This document shows positions 1-6,295 of a DNA stretch of 14,545 nucleotides, piece by piece. Origin of the DNA: Trebonia sp. (lineage in GTDB: Bacteria > Actinomycetota > Actinomycetes > Streptosporangiales > Streptosporangiaceae); the NCBI GenBank assembly GCA_030038035.1, contig JASHPP010000348.1, positions 1-14,545 on the forward strand. The letters run 5' to 3'. Positions within the stretch are counted from its first letter, which is position 1; each line of letters starts with the position of its first letter. The position numbers and the translations under genes are program-made. The notes beneath the pieces were generated by a model, which saw only the letters and a program-made list of their open reading frames with translations, searched no databases and was not told the origin of the DNA.

Positions 1-1
1 C

Positions 2-292
2 GGCGACTGCTGGGCCGGGAACGTGCTGTGGTCCGGCGGCCGGGGATGGCTCATCGACCCGGCGGCGCACGGCGGGCACCGCGAGACCGACCTGGCCATG
101 CTGGCCTTGTTCGGGGCGCCCAGCCTGGACCGGATCATCGCCGGGTACCACGATACGGTTCCGCTGGCGGACGGCTGGAGGTCGCGGGTCCCGCTCCACC
201 AGCTGCACCCGCTGCTGGTGCACGCGTGCCTGTTCGGCGCCGCGTACCGGGACGGGGTCTGCTCCGCCGCCCGCGCCGCGCTGGCCGGCTGA
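2..292 (+). CDS. Fructosamine kinase family protein, C-terminal part (gene starts before the window)
   Basis: The frame is open from the first bases and ends at TGA 290-292, leaving 96 residues of the C-terminal half. Two signatures of the fructosamine/ketosamine-3-kinase family (aminoglycoside phosphotransferase-like fold) are visible: GDCWAGNVLW at the start, matching the catalytic loop HGDxWxGN with Asp as catalytic base and Asn as metal ligand, and IDPAAHGGHRETDLAML, matching the DPA..GHRE.DLAM metal-binding segment. Family members phosphorylate fructosamine or ribulosamine adducts on proteins, which destabilises glycation products in the cytoplasm. The usual Leu after the catalytic Asp is Cys here, probably tolerated. 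The gene converges on the histidine kinase gene with only 11 bp between the stops. The family call is firm; the substrate is unknown. Confidence 0.9.
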   Translation, partial: GDCWAGNVLWSGGRGWLIDPAAHGGHRETDLAMLALFGAPSLDRIIAGYHDTVPLADGWRSRVPLHQLHPLLVHACLFGAAYRDGVCSAARAALAG

Positions 293-307
293 CCTCGCGG
301 CGGTCAG
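289..307. terminator. Small inverted repeat spanning both convergent stop codons
   Basis: CTGACC (289-294) and GGTCAG (302-307) are exact inverted arms around a 7-base loop. One arm contains the TGA of the kinase gene and the other the stop of the histidine kinase gene. Two more G-C pairs can form beyond a bulged G at 308. There is no T-tract on either side, so if it works as a bidirectional terminator it is not a classical intrinsic one. Confidence 0.25.
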
Positions 308-2058
308 GCCAGGTGCGGCTGGTCGGCGTACGGCTGGCCGGCGTACGGCTGGCCGGCGTACGGCTGGCCGGCGTCGGCCGGCGTCACCTCGGGCTCGTCA
401 TCCAGGTGCTGGCTGCCCAGCGCCTCGGGAGCGATCGGGAGGGCGATCCGGAACCTCGCGCCCTGCCCCTGCGCCGTGTCCACCGAGGCGATGCCGCCGT
501 GGGCGGTCACCAGCGCGTCCACGATGGCCAGGCCGAGCCCGCTGCCGCCGGTGGCCCGCGTCCTGGCCTGATCCGCCCGGTAGAAGCGCTCGAACACCCG
601 GTCGGCCTGCTCGCGGGTCATGCCGGGCCCGTGGTCGATCACGTCGAGCAGCACGGCCGGCGTCGGATTACCGGCCCGCGGGTCGAGGACCCCGGAGCTG
701 AGCGACACCTGGATCGGGGTCCCGTCCGGGGTGTGCGTCAGCGCGTTGCTCATGAGGTTCCCGATGACCTGCCGCAGCCTCGGCTCGTCGCCGATGACCA
801 GGAACGCCGCGCCCGGCTGGACCGTCAGGTCGATGTCCCGGGACGGCGCGAGCAGCCGGGCATCGCCCACCGCGTCGGCGGCCAGCGTGAGCAGGTCGAC
901 CGGCTGCCGGGCCAGCGGCCGCTGCTGGTCGAGCCGGGCCAGCAGCAACAGGTCCTCGACGAGCAGCCCCATCCGGGCGGCTTCCCTTTCCACCCGCCGC
1001 ATGATCCGCTCCAGGTCATCGGGCGTAAGCCCGGCCGGATCGCCGGCCGCCTCCCCGTTACCGCCGTCCCGGACCAGGCCGCCGCGCTGCCGGTAATACT
1101 CGGCGAAGCCCCGGATGGCGGTCAGCGGCGTACGCAGCTCGTGGCTGGCGTCCGCGATGAACCGGCGCATCCGTTCCTCTGACTGGTGCGCCGCCTGCTC
1201 GGATTCCTCCTGCGCGTGGAACGCGGTCTCGATCTGGCTCAGCATGATGTTGAGTGACCGCCCGAGGCTGCCGATCTCGGTGCCCGGGTCCCGTTCGGGC
1301 ACCCGCCGGTTCAGGTGCCCGGCCGCGATCTCTCCCGCGGTCTCCTCGATGTCCACCAGCGGCCGCAGGCTGGTCCGCACCACCGCGACGATGGCCATCG
1401 CCAGGATGCACACGATGATGACGCCGATGATCAGGGCCCTGGCGGCCAGCCCATCGATCGTCGCGTTGATGTCGCCGAGGTTGGCGCCCACGATCAGCGT
1501 TCCCGTGACCTGCTCGGTGCCGCCCCCGCTGAGCGCCAGCTCGTACTGTACGGGCTCGGCGATCACCCGCCACGTGTCCTCGCCGGACTGGGCCGGGACC
1601 GTCACGAGCTTTCCGCTGTGCACGATGGCCCAGAGCTGGTTCGTGGGCACCGCGGGGACCGACTGCAGCTGGTTGTAGCCGCCGTAGGGGAGGCCGCCCT
1701 GCGATCCGTACGGGGCGAGCGCGGTGCCCGGCTCCTGGACCCCGGCCACCATGTTGTTGCTGCCGCGCACAGGAAAGGCGGTCCCGGGCGTCAACGTGTC
1801 CACCTGGCCGCTGGTGTTCAGGGTGGTGTAGACGTTCTGGAGGTTGCCGTCATCCTGCGAGGTCAGGTAGGACCGCAGCAGCCAGACGCTGCTGACGCTG
1901 ATGGCCGCGACCGCGACGATGACCAGCGCGAGCAGCCCGGTGATCAGCTTGGTCCGCAGCGACGTGCGGTCGGACAGGTCGCGCAGGGCCTGCCACGACC
2001 GCTCCGCCCAGTGGCCTGCCTGACGGTCTGCCTGGTCAGCTGCCATAACCGGACGCAC
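304..2058 (-). CDS. Membrane sensor histidine kinase (HAMP, HisKA, HATPase_c), partner of the PhoP-like regulator
   Basis: 584 residues from GTG 2058; ATG 2046 (MAADQADRQ) is an equally good start, and neither has a clear Shine-Dalgarno sequence. Order: cytoplasmic N-terminus, membrane helix about 38-62, extracytoplasmic sensor region about 65-205, second helix about 207-227, HAMP about 228-282, then HisKA with the H-box FIADASHELRTPLTAIRG (phospho-accepting His306). The ATPase domain follows: N-box NLMSNALTHTP (about 434-444), G1 DHGPGM (475-480), F-box ERFYRAD (490-496), G2 GSGLGLAIV (505-513). The sensor region is rich in Gly, Pro and Tyr and resembles no ligand-binding domain I can name. 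The C-terminal tail carries tandem A-G-Q-P-Y pentapeptides. The start lies 2 bp after the regulator's stop, so translation is probably coupled. All catalytic boxes are intact; the signal sensed is unknown. Confidence 0.95.
   Translation of the reverse strand: MRPVMAADQADRQAGHWAERSWQALRDLSDRTSLRTKLITGLLALVIVAVAAISVSSVWLLRSYLTSQDDGNLQNVYTTLNTSGQVDTLTPGTAFPVRGSNNMVAGVQEPGTALAPYGSQGGLPYGGYNQLQSVPAVPTNQLWAIVHSGKLVTVPAQSGEDTWRVIAEPVQYELALSGGGTEQVTGTLIVGANLGDINATIDGLAARALIIGVIIVCILAMAIVAVVRTSLRPLVDIEETAGEIAAGHLNRRVPERDPGTEIGSLGRSLNIMLSQIETAFHAQEESEQAAHQSEERMRRFIADASHELRTPLTAIRGFAEYYRQRGGLVRDGGNGEAAGDPAGLTPDDLERIMRRVEREAARMGLLVEDLLLLARLDQQRPLARQPVDLLTLAADAVGDARLLAPSRDIDLTVQPGAAFLVIGDEPRLRQVIGNLMSNALTHTPDGTPIQVSLSSGVLDPRAGNPTPAVLLDVIDHGPGMTREQADRVFERFYRADQARTRATGGSGLGLAIVDALVTAHGGIASVDTAQGQGARFRIALPIAPEALGSQHLDDEPEVTPADAGQPYAGQPYAGQPYADQPHLA
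316..375. repeat. Four tandem 15-bp repeats at the 3' end of the histidine kinase gene
   Basis: The unit CGGCTGGCCGGCGTA occurs at 316-330 (one base different), 331-345, 346-360 and 361-375 (last base different). On the coding strand each unit encodes a pentapeptide A-(G/D)-Q-P-Y, giving about 20 residues at the very C-terminus, beyond the ATPase domain. The period is a multiple of three, so copy-number change would not shift the frame. A variable-length disordered tail is the likely meaning. Confidence 0.9.
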
Positions 2059-2060
2059 GC

Positions 2061-2783
2061 CTAGGAAGACGGAAGCCGCAGCACATAGCCGACCCCGCGC
2101 AGGGTGTGGATCAGCCGCGGCTCCTTGGTGTCGACCTTGCGCCGCAGCACGGATACGTACGACTCCACGATCCCGGTATCGCCGCGGAAGTCGTAGTCCC
2201 AGACGTGGTCCAGGATCTGCATCTTGGACAGCACGCGGTTGGCGTTGCTCATGAAATACCGCAGCAGCTTGAACTCGGTGGGGGACAGCTGCACCTGGTC
2301 GCCGCCCCGCCAGACCTCGTGGCTCTCCTCGTCGAGCTCCAGGTCGGCGAACTTCAGCCGCGGCGTCGGCTCCACGCCGTCACCGCGGGTGCGCCGCAGC
2401 ACCGCCTTGATCCGCGCGATGACCTCTTCAAGCGAGAACGGCTTGGTGACGTAGTCGTCGCCGCCAAGGGTCAGGCCGCGGATCTTGTCGTCGGTGCCGT
2501 CGCGGGCGGTGAGGAAGACGACAGGGACCCGGGCGCCGCCGCCGCGCAGCCGCCGGATCACGTCGAACCCGTCCATGTCGGGGAGCATGACGTCCAGGAC
2601 GATCAGGTCCGGGCGATGCCGCTGCGCGGCCTGCACCGCCTCGGTGCCGCCTGCGGCGGTGATCACATCGAAACCGGCGTAGCGTAGGCTCGCCGAGAGG
2701 AGCTCGAGGATGTTCGGCTCATCCTCCACGACAAGCAGCCTCGCGTCAGGCTGTGTCCGCACGTCGCTGACCGGCATGTCCAT
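2061..2783 (-). CDS. OmpR/PhoP-family response regulator
   Basis: 240 residues from ATG 2783 (MDMPVSDVRTQ); ATG 2777 is an alternative. The same frame stays open upstream to about 3275, but that stretch lies out of frame over the LuxR-type gene and has no domain, so the short start is preferred. Receiver domain about 13-125: acidic pair Glu20/Asp21 (VVEDEPN), phospho-acceptor Asp64 (LIVLDVMLPDMDG), Thr92 (FLTARDG), Tyr111 and Lys114 (DDYVTKPFS). The C-terminal winged helix carries LSPTEFKLLRYF, ILDHVWDYDFRGD and the end motif LIHTLRGVGYVLR. The wording is very close to Mycobacterium tuberculosis PhoP as I recall it (SLEEV, HEVW, LSPTEF, LDHVW). It is presumably phosphorylated by the adjacent kinase and binds direct-repeat DNA as a dimer. 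Orthology with PhoP rather than a paralogue such as TcrX is not proved. Confidence 0.95.
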   Translation of the reverse strand: MDMPVSDVRTQPDARLLVVEDEPNILELLSASLRYAGFDVITAAGGTEAVQAAQRHRPDLIVLDVMLPDMDGFDVIRRLRGGGARVPVVFLTARDGTDDKIRGLTLGGDDYVTKPFSLEEVIARIKAVLRRTRGDGVEPTPRLKFADLELDEESHEVWRGGDQVQLSPTEFKLLRYFMSNANRVLSKMQILDHVWDYDFRGDTGIVESYVSVLRRKVDTKEPRLIHTLRGVGYVLRLPSS

Positions 2784-2884
2784 GTCGAAATGATCGCCTG
2801 TTTCGCTGAGAATAACCTGAATGAACTCTGGGGATGACCTGTCGCCTTCCCTCAGCGTACGCTCCGCGGCGAGTAACCGGACGC
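2784..2884. promoter_or_regulatory. Leader of the two-component operon with repeated CTCAGCG heptamers
   Basis: This 101-bp gap lies between the LuxR-type gene and the response regulator start. CTCAGCG occurs at 2851-2857 and again at 2884-2890 (33 bp, about three helical turns, apart), and its inverse CGCTGAG at 2804-2810. A 10-bp palindrome AGCGTACGCT (2854-2863) overlaps the middle copy. OmpR-family regulators often control their own operon from repeated sites, so these are candidate autoregulatory sites. I see no convincing -35/-10 pair and no strong Shine-Dalgarno sequence before ATG 2783. Confidence 0.3.
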
Positions 2885-3196
2885 TCAGCGGCGGGCCGGG
2901 GCCCGCGTGGCCAGCCAGTGCGCGATCGCCTCCGGGCGGGAGTCGACCCCGAGCTTGGAGTAAATGCGCCGGACGTGATTCTTGACGGTCTTCTCCGCGA
3001 GGAACAGGTGAGCGGCGATCTCGCCGTTGGTGTGCCCGCCGGCTATCAGCGACATGACCTCTAGTTCGCGAGCCGAAAGCCCGTGGCTCGCCCGCGTGCC
3101 AGCCGGCTTGCCGCCGGTCTCGCCGCCGTGCCCCGTCCTGCGCCCGTTGAGCACAGTTCCCGCACCGCCCAGTCCGGGAACCTCGCCGCGGTTCAT
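2885..3196 (-). CDS. Small single-domain LuxR/GerE-type HTH protein
   Basis: 103 residues from ATG 3196, chosen because GGAGG (CCTCC on the plus strand, 3201-3205) sits 4 bases upstream. An in-frame GTG at 3256 would add 20 residues without a ribosome site. The first ~38 residues are Gly/Arg-rich and probably disordered. Residues about 40-96 form a full LuxR-type helix-turn-helix: [20 protein letters not shown], then [20 protein letters not shown] and [11 protein letters not shown]. There is no receiver or ligand-binding domain, so it is an orphan DNA-binding protein rather than a NarL-type regulator. It lies upstream of the PhoP-like/kinase pair on the same strand with 101 bp between, so co-transcription is possible. 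Its target is unknown; a GerE- or WhiJ-like stand-alone role is only an analogy. Confidence 0.9.
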   Translation of the reverse strand: MNRGEVPGLGGAGTVLNGRRTGHGGETGGKPAGTRASHGLSARELEVMSLIAGGHTNGEIAAHLFLAEKTVKNHVRRIYSKLGVDSRPEAIAHWLATRAPARR

Positions 3197-3328
3197 GAGA
3201 CCTCCGGTTACCTGCAGCTCGTGCCGCCGCGATACCCGCCGGGCGCGGTGCAGCACTGTCCTGCCTCGGTGTCAAGACCTTCCTTTATAGGTACAGATAC
3301 ACCAAAACGGCGCTGCTCAAACCGGCCC
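3197..3328. promoter_or_regulatory. Upstream region of the LuxR-type gene, relatively AT-rich
   Basis: The gap between the LCP stop and the LuxR-type start holds the least GC-rich stretch of the neighbourhood. On the minus strand it contains TATAAA (3284-3289) and a consensus -35 hexamer TTGACA (3270-3275), but neither pairs at normal spacing with a good partner. A promoter here is likely from layout (AT-rich dip, strong ribosome site downstream); its exact elements are not resolved. Confidence 0.3.
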
Positions 3329-4510
3329 TCACCCAATGGTCGTCCCGCTCAGCAGGCCGGAAGGAACGGGCTTGTTCTTCTGCAGCGCGGCGAACAGCTC
3401 CAGGGCCTCGGCCTGGTTCCACTGCACCGCGTCGCCCGCGTTGGACGTCACGTAGTTCGGGTTGGCGATCGGCACGGTGCCGGTCAGCGGGTCGCGCAGC
3501 GCGAGCGCCGCCTGCACCAGGTCATACAGGCTCGTGCCGTTGTCGACGGAGATGGAGCTCGCCGAGGTCGAGGCGAACGGCAGCGCCGTGAACGGGTTGA
3601 GGTACACGCCCGGGCTGGTGGCCTTGTCAAGAAGAGCCTTAAGGAACGCCCGCTGGTCTTGCATGCGCTGCAGGTCCTCGTCAGCAAACGAATGACGATC
3701 CCGAACGAAGGCGAGCGCCTGTTGGCCGTTCAGGTTCTGGCACCCGGCCTTGAGGTTGACGCCCGAGTCCGTGTCCTTCAGCGGGGCCGGGAGGCAGATG
3801 CGCACGCCGCCGACTTCGTTCACCACGCTGACCAGCCCGCCGAAGCCGATCCCCATGTAGTGGTTGATCCGCAGCCCGGTCACGTTCTCCACGGTCTGGA
3901 CGAGCAGCGACGGCCCGCCGAAGGCGAGCGCCGCGTTGATCTTGTTCCAGCCGTACCCAGGGATCGGCACGTACGAGTCGCGGGGGATGCTGATCAGCAC
4001 CGGCCTGCCGCTGCCGATGTGCAGCAGCATCAGCGAGTCGGAGTTCGCGGTCCCGAAGTCGAATCCGACGTGGTACTCGATGATCTGCTTGGTGGTAAGC
4101 CCGTCGCGGGTGTCAGAGCCGACGATCAGCCAGTTCTGCCCGGCCGACTGCCCGGTGAACGCCGGCAGCGTGACCGAGTGGTTCAGCTTGCCGTTCAGCC
4201 AGAAGTACGAGCCGGCAACCGCGGCGATCAGGATCACCACGAGCGATGCGGCGATCAGCGCTATGCGCCGCCCGCGCCGGCCCGGCCGCCCCCAGAATCG
4301 CCATCGGCGCCCGCCGCGGGGCCGGCCCTGGGCGGGCGGCAGGCCAGGAGCGGGTTCAGAAACCGGTGGCGGCTGCGCCGGCCAGGTCGCCGGTGCGGGC
4401 GCCCCGACGCCGGGCGCCCCGACGCCGGGCACGGTCATGCCGGGTTCGGGCGTGCTGCCGGACGGCTTCTCGTCCCTGTACCAGCCCTTCGGCCAGTCGT
4501 CGTCACTCAT
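3329..4510 (-). CDS. LytR-CpsA-Psr (LCP) family cell-wall glycopolymer ligase
   Basis: 393 residues from ATG 4510 (MSDDDWPKGWYRDE), which has GGGAGGG 8 bases upstream; an in-frame codon at 4594 lacks such a site. The cytoplasmic N-terminus (1-80) is Pro/Gly-rich with a duplicated PGVGA unit, followed by an Arg-rich stretch and one membrane helix (about 83-105), placing the LCP domain outside. LCP hallmarks: LIVGSDTRDG (Asp133, Arg135), NSDSLMLLHI (Asp158), ISIPRDSYV (Arg177, Asp178), WNKINAALAFGG, GGV..CLP, and LAFVRDRHSF..EDLQRMQDQR (Arg270, Arg272, Arg282). These residues bind the pyrophosphate and polyprenyl chain of the donor. The family transfers teichoic acid, arabinogalactan or capsule from lipid carriers to peptidoglycan. 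No LytR_C domain follows. The polymer handled cannot be told. It appears to be transcribed as its own unit from the divergent region upstream. Confidence 0.95.
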   Translation of the reverse strand: MSDDDWPKGWYRDEKPSGSTPEPGMTVPGVGAPGVGAPAPATWPAQPPPVSEPAPGLPPAQGRPRGGRRWRFWGRPGRRGRRIALIAASLVVILIAAVAGSYFWLNGKLNHSVTLPAFTGQSAGQNWLIVGSDTRDGLTTKQIIEYHVGFDFGTANSDSLMLLHIGSGRPVLISIPRDSYVPIPGYGWNKINAALAFGGPSLLVQTVENVTGLRINHYMGIGFGGLVSVVNEVGGVRICLPAPLKDTDSGVNLKAGCQNLNGQQALAFVRDRHSFADEDLQRMQDQRAFLKALLDKATSPGVYLNPFTALPFASTSASSISVDNGTSLYDLVQAALALRDPLTGTVPIANPNYVTSNAGDAVQWNQAEALELFAALQKNKPVPSGLLSGTTIG

Positions 4511-4841
4511 CGGGCGATCCCTCCCACCGGCCGTCTGCCGTCTAGCGATCGGTCTGCGGCGACGCAGCGCTTCCCACCAGACAACGGCCGGCACCCTGCG
4601 CTAGGTTCGAATTGCGTATGAAAAGTTCCCTGTGAAGCACGGAACAGTCGGCGCAGATCCGGACGACGGGTGGTTTCAGTGGTCCCGCGCGCAGCGGGCG
4701 GGGGGTCTCGGATCGTCACGCGCTACCCGCCCGAGTGTACCGGTGGTAGCTGGTGCTCACGTCAGAAGGAAGAGCCGTCCCGGATGTGCGATGAGTATTC
4801 GTCTAGTTACAAAGAGCGAGCAGGCCGGGCATCATCGGGCT
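4511..4841. other. 331-bp divergent intergenic region between the LCP and MarC genes
   Basis: No gene is supported here; frames open across it lack ribosome sites and domains. It must hold the promoters for both flanking units. Visible elements are the LCP ribosome site (GGGAGGG on the minus strand, within 4518-4527), an inverted pair GTTCC (4625-4629)/GGAAC (4641-4645) with 11 bases between, and TACC-GGT-GGTA around 4738-4748. GGAAC resembles an ECF-sigma -35 element, but I found no matching -10 at usual spacing in either direction. No riboswitch or terminator was recognised. Confidence 0.4.
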
Positions 4842-5492
4842 ATGGGAAGCATCAACTTCGCCGACGTCTTCGCGACGTTCCTCGCCCTGCTCGGACCGCA
4901 GAAGATCCTGCTCTCCTTTGAGGCGGCCACGCGCCGGCTGTCATCGCGCGAGATCCGCTTCCTGGCCGCGACGTCGAGCATCGCGGCGGCGGCCGTCGGC
5001 GTGGCATGCGCGCTGACGGCGCCGTGGCTGACCACGTTCTTCCACATCAGCTACCAGGCCGTTGAGCTCGCCGGTGGGAGCATCTTCTTCATCTACGCGG
5101 TCACACTGGTCTTCGGGGTCCGCCTCTTTGACGAGGGCGGCGGGGAGCAGCCTGACGGCACTCCCGCGCACCCCGTCTCCACCGGGTTCCGCGCGCTCGT
5201 GCTTCCCTACGTCGTCACGCCGCTGGGCGTGTCGGCCGTGCTGGTGGAATCGCTGAGCGGGGCCGGCTGGGGGTGGCGCTCGGTCGTGGCGGCCAGCTAC
5301 GTGGCCGTCGCCGCTATCGACCTCGTATGTTTCCTGCTGCTCGGGCCGCTGGTGCGGCGCATGCACGCGGTCGTCCGCGAGGTGCTGTCCCGGCTGCTCG
5401 GCCTGCTGCTCGCCGGCGTCGGCGTCAACCTCTTCCTGCAGGGCCTTACCGGACTCGGCCTGCTGCCCCACTACAGCAGCGGCGGGCACTGA
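4842..5492 (+). CDS. MarC-family integral membrane protein
   Basis: 216 residues from ATG 4842 (MGSINFADVFATFLALLGPQ), a length typical of the MarC family (about 195-220). The frame is open further upstream, but that part is low-complexity and unlike the family; the ribosome site before 4842 is weak. About six hydrophobic helices are visible (roughly 5-25, 40-62, 72-94, 117-137, 148-170, 184-206) with a short Gly/Glu-rich loop near 97-112. Typical features are the first-helix FLALLGP segment, the SR.EIRFLAATSS loop, the third helix ELAGGSIFFIYAV and the LP.VVTPLG segment matching the MarC P-L-x-x-P motif. MarC proteins were once linked to multiple antibiotic resistance, which was not upheld; a relative is reported as an amino-acid transporter (SnatA). 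The substrate here is unknown. It is the first gene of a plus-strand membrane cluster. Confidence 0.85.
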   Translation: MGSINFADVFATFLALLGPQKILLSFEAATRRLSSREIRFLAATSSIAAAAVGVACALTAPWLTTFFHISYQAVELAGGSIFFIYAVTLVFGVRLFDEGGGEQPDGTPAHPVSTGFRALVLPYVVTPLGVSAVLVESLSGAGWGWRSVVAASYVAVAAIDLVCFLLLGPLVRRMHAVVREVLSRLLGLLLAGVGVNLFLQGLTGLGLLPHYSSGGH

Positions 5493-5578
5493 GCTTTTCA
5501 TCCCGAACGGGTGAGTTGCGAGTTCGCCCGGCCGGGCAGCATGGGGCTCCGCGGCTCCGTGGCGGGAGGGGGCAGGAG

Positions 5579-6295
5579 TTGGCGCGGACTATCCGGGTGA
5601 GCCCGGGTGCGGCGGTGGTCGTGGTCGTCGCGGTGCTTGCCTGTGTCAACGTTGCCGACATCAAGGTGGCGCATGCCGCGCTGGTGCTCGGGCCCGTGTG
5701 CGCCGCCGGGCTGCTCGCCCTCGCCCGGCTCGCCGGGCTCAGCTGGGGCGAACTGGGCCTGGGCCGGGGAACCTGGTACCGGGGGGCCCGCTGGGCCGCC
5801 GTCGAGATAGCCGCCGTGGCCGCGGTGTTCGCGGTCGGCGCGGCGCTTCCGCTCACGAGGGACGCGTTCCGCGACAGCCGCTACCACCTGGGCTGGGGGA
5901 GCGCGCTGCTGACCGCCTTCGTGCTCATTCCCGTCGGCACCGTGCTGCTCGAGGAGGTCGCCTTCCGCGGTGTGCTGTGGGGCCTGCTGCGCCGCCTGCG
6001 CGGCACGGCGACGGCGACGATCGGCTCGTCCGTGCTGTTCGGCTTGTGGCATGTGCTCCCGTCGCTGTCGCTGGCCACCGACAACGAGGCGATCGGCGAC
6101 GCGGTCGGGAAGGGGCCCTCGGCCCAGGCGATCTCGGTGCTGGGAACCGTGCTGTTCACCGGGCTGAGCGGCGTGGTGTTCTGCGAGCTGCGGCGCCGCA
6201 GCGGCTCGCTGCTCGCGCCGGCGGGCCTGCACTGGGCGACCAACGCGCTCGGCGTGCTCGCGTCGGCCGCGGTCTGGGCGTGGGGGACGAGATGA
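5579..6295 (+). CDS. CPBP-family intramembrane metalloprotease (Abi/Rce1 type)
   Basis: 238 residues if started at TTG 5579, preceded by a strong purine tract (GGGAGGGGG, 5563-5571) about 7 bases upstream. GTG 5597 is the main alternative; the frame is open further up but overlaps the MarC gene. Several hydrophobic helices alternate with short loops. The CPBP active-site motifs are complete: EEVAFRG with Glu125, Glu126 and Arg130 (EExxxR), FGLWHVLPSL with His158, and LHWATNALG with His218 and Asn222. Eukaryotic Rce1 cleaves prenylated CaaX proteins; bacterial members are linked to bacteriocin self-immunity and to processing of membrane peptides, mostly with unknown substrates. The stop overlaps the start of the hydrolase gene as ATGA, a strong sign of translational coupling. 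The family is certain; the start codon is not. Confidence 0.9.
   Translation: MARTIRVSPGAAVVVVVAVLACVNVADIKVAHAALVLGPVCAAGLLALARLAGLSWGELGLGRGTWYRGARWAAVEIAAVAAVFAVGAALPLTRDAFRDSRYHLGWGSALLTAFVLIPVGTVLLEEVAFRGVLWGLLRRLRGTATATIGSSVLFGLWHVLPSLSLATDNEAIGDAVGKGPSAQAISVLGTVLFTGLSGVVFCELRRRSGSLLAPAGLHWATNALGVLASAAVWAWGTR

Noticed and set aside
316..375. CRISPR-like repeat array
   Set aside because: The repeats are directly adjacent 15-mers without spacers, inside a coding region and in frame; there are no cas genes.
28..2064. Long plus-strand open frames opposite the histidine kinase gene, including one running on from the fructosamine kinase region
   Set aside because: They are Arg/Pro/Gly-rich, without domains, and lie antisense to a gene with complete kinase motifs. 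Such shadows are expected at this GC content.
2794..2830. PHO-box-like 11-bp direct repeats before the PhoP-like regulator
   Set aside because: On the minus strand GTTCATTCAGG and TTATTCTCAGC match at only about 5 of 11 positions, too weak to call.
2784..3275. N-terminal extension of the response regulator frame
   Set aside because: The extension reads through the LuxR-type gene in another frame, is Arg-rich low complexity and has no domain. The receiver domain starts normally just after ATG 2783.
3302..3330. Intrinsic terminator after the LCP gene
   Set aside because: A run of four T follows a possible CGG/CCG stem on the minus strand, but the stem is only three pairs and could not work as a terminator.
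4625..4680. ECF-sigma promoter from GGAAC in the LCP/MarC intergenic region
   Set aside because: No matching -10 at 16-19 bases was found in either direction, and the five-base motif alone is common.
5698..6291. Upstream extension of the hydrolase frame across the CPBP gene
   Set aside because: That stretch is an out-of-frame reading of a gene with intact CPBP motifs. ATG 6292 with ATGA overlap is the natural start.
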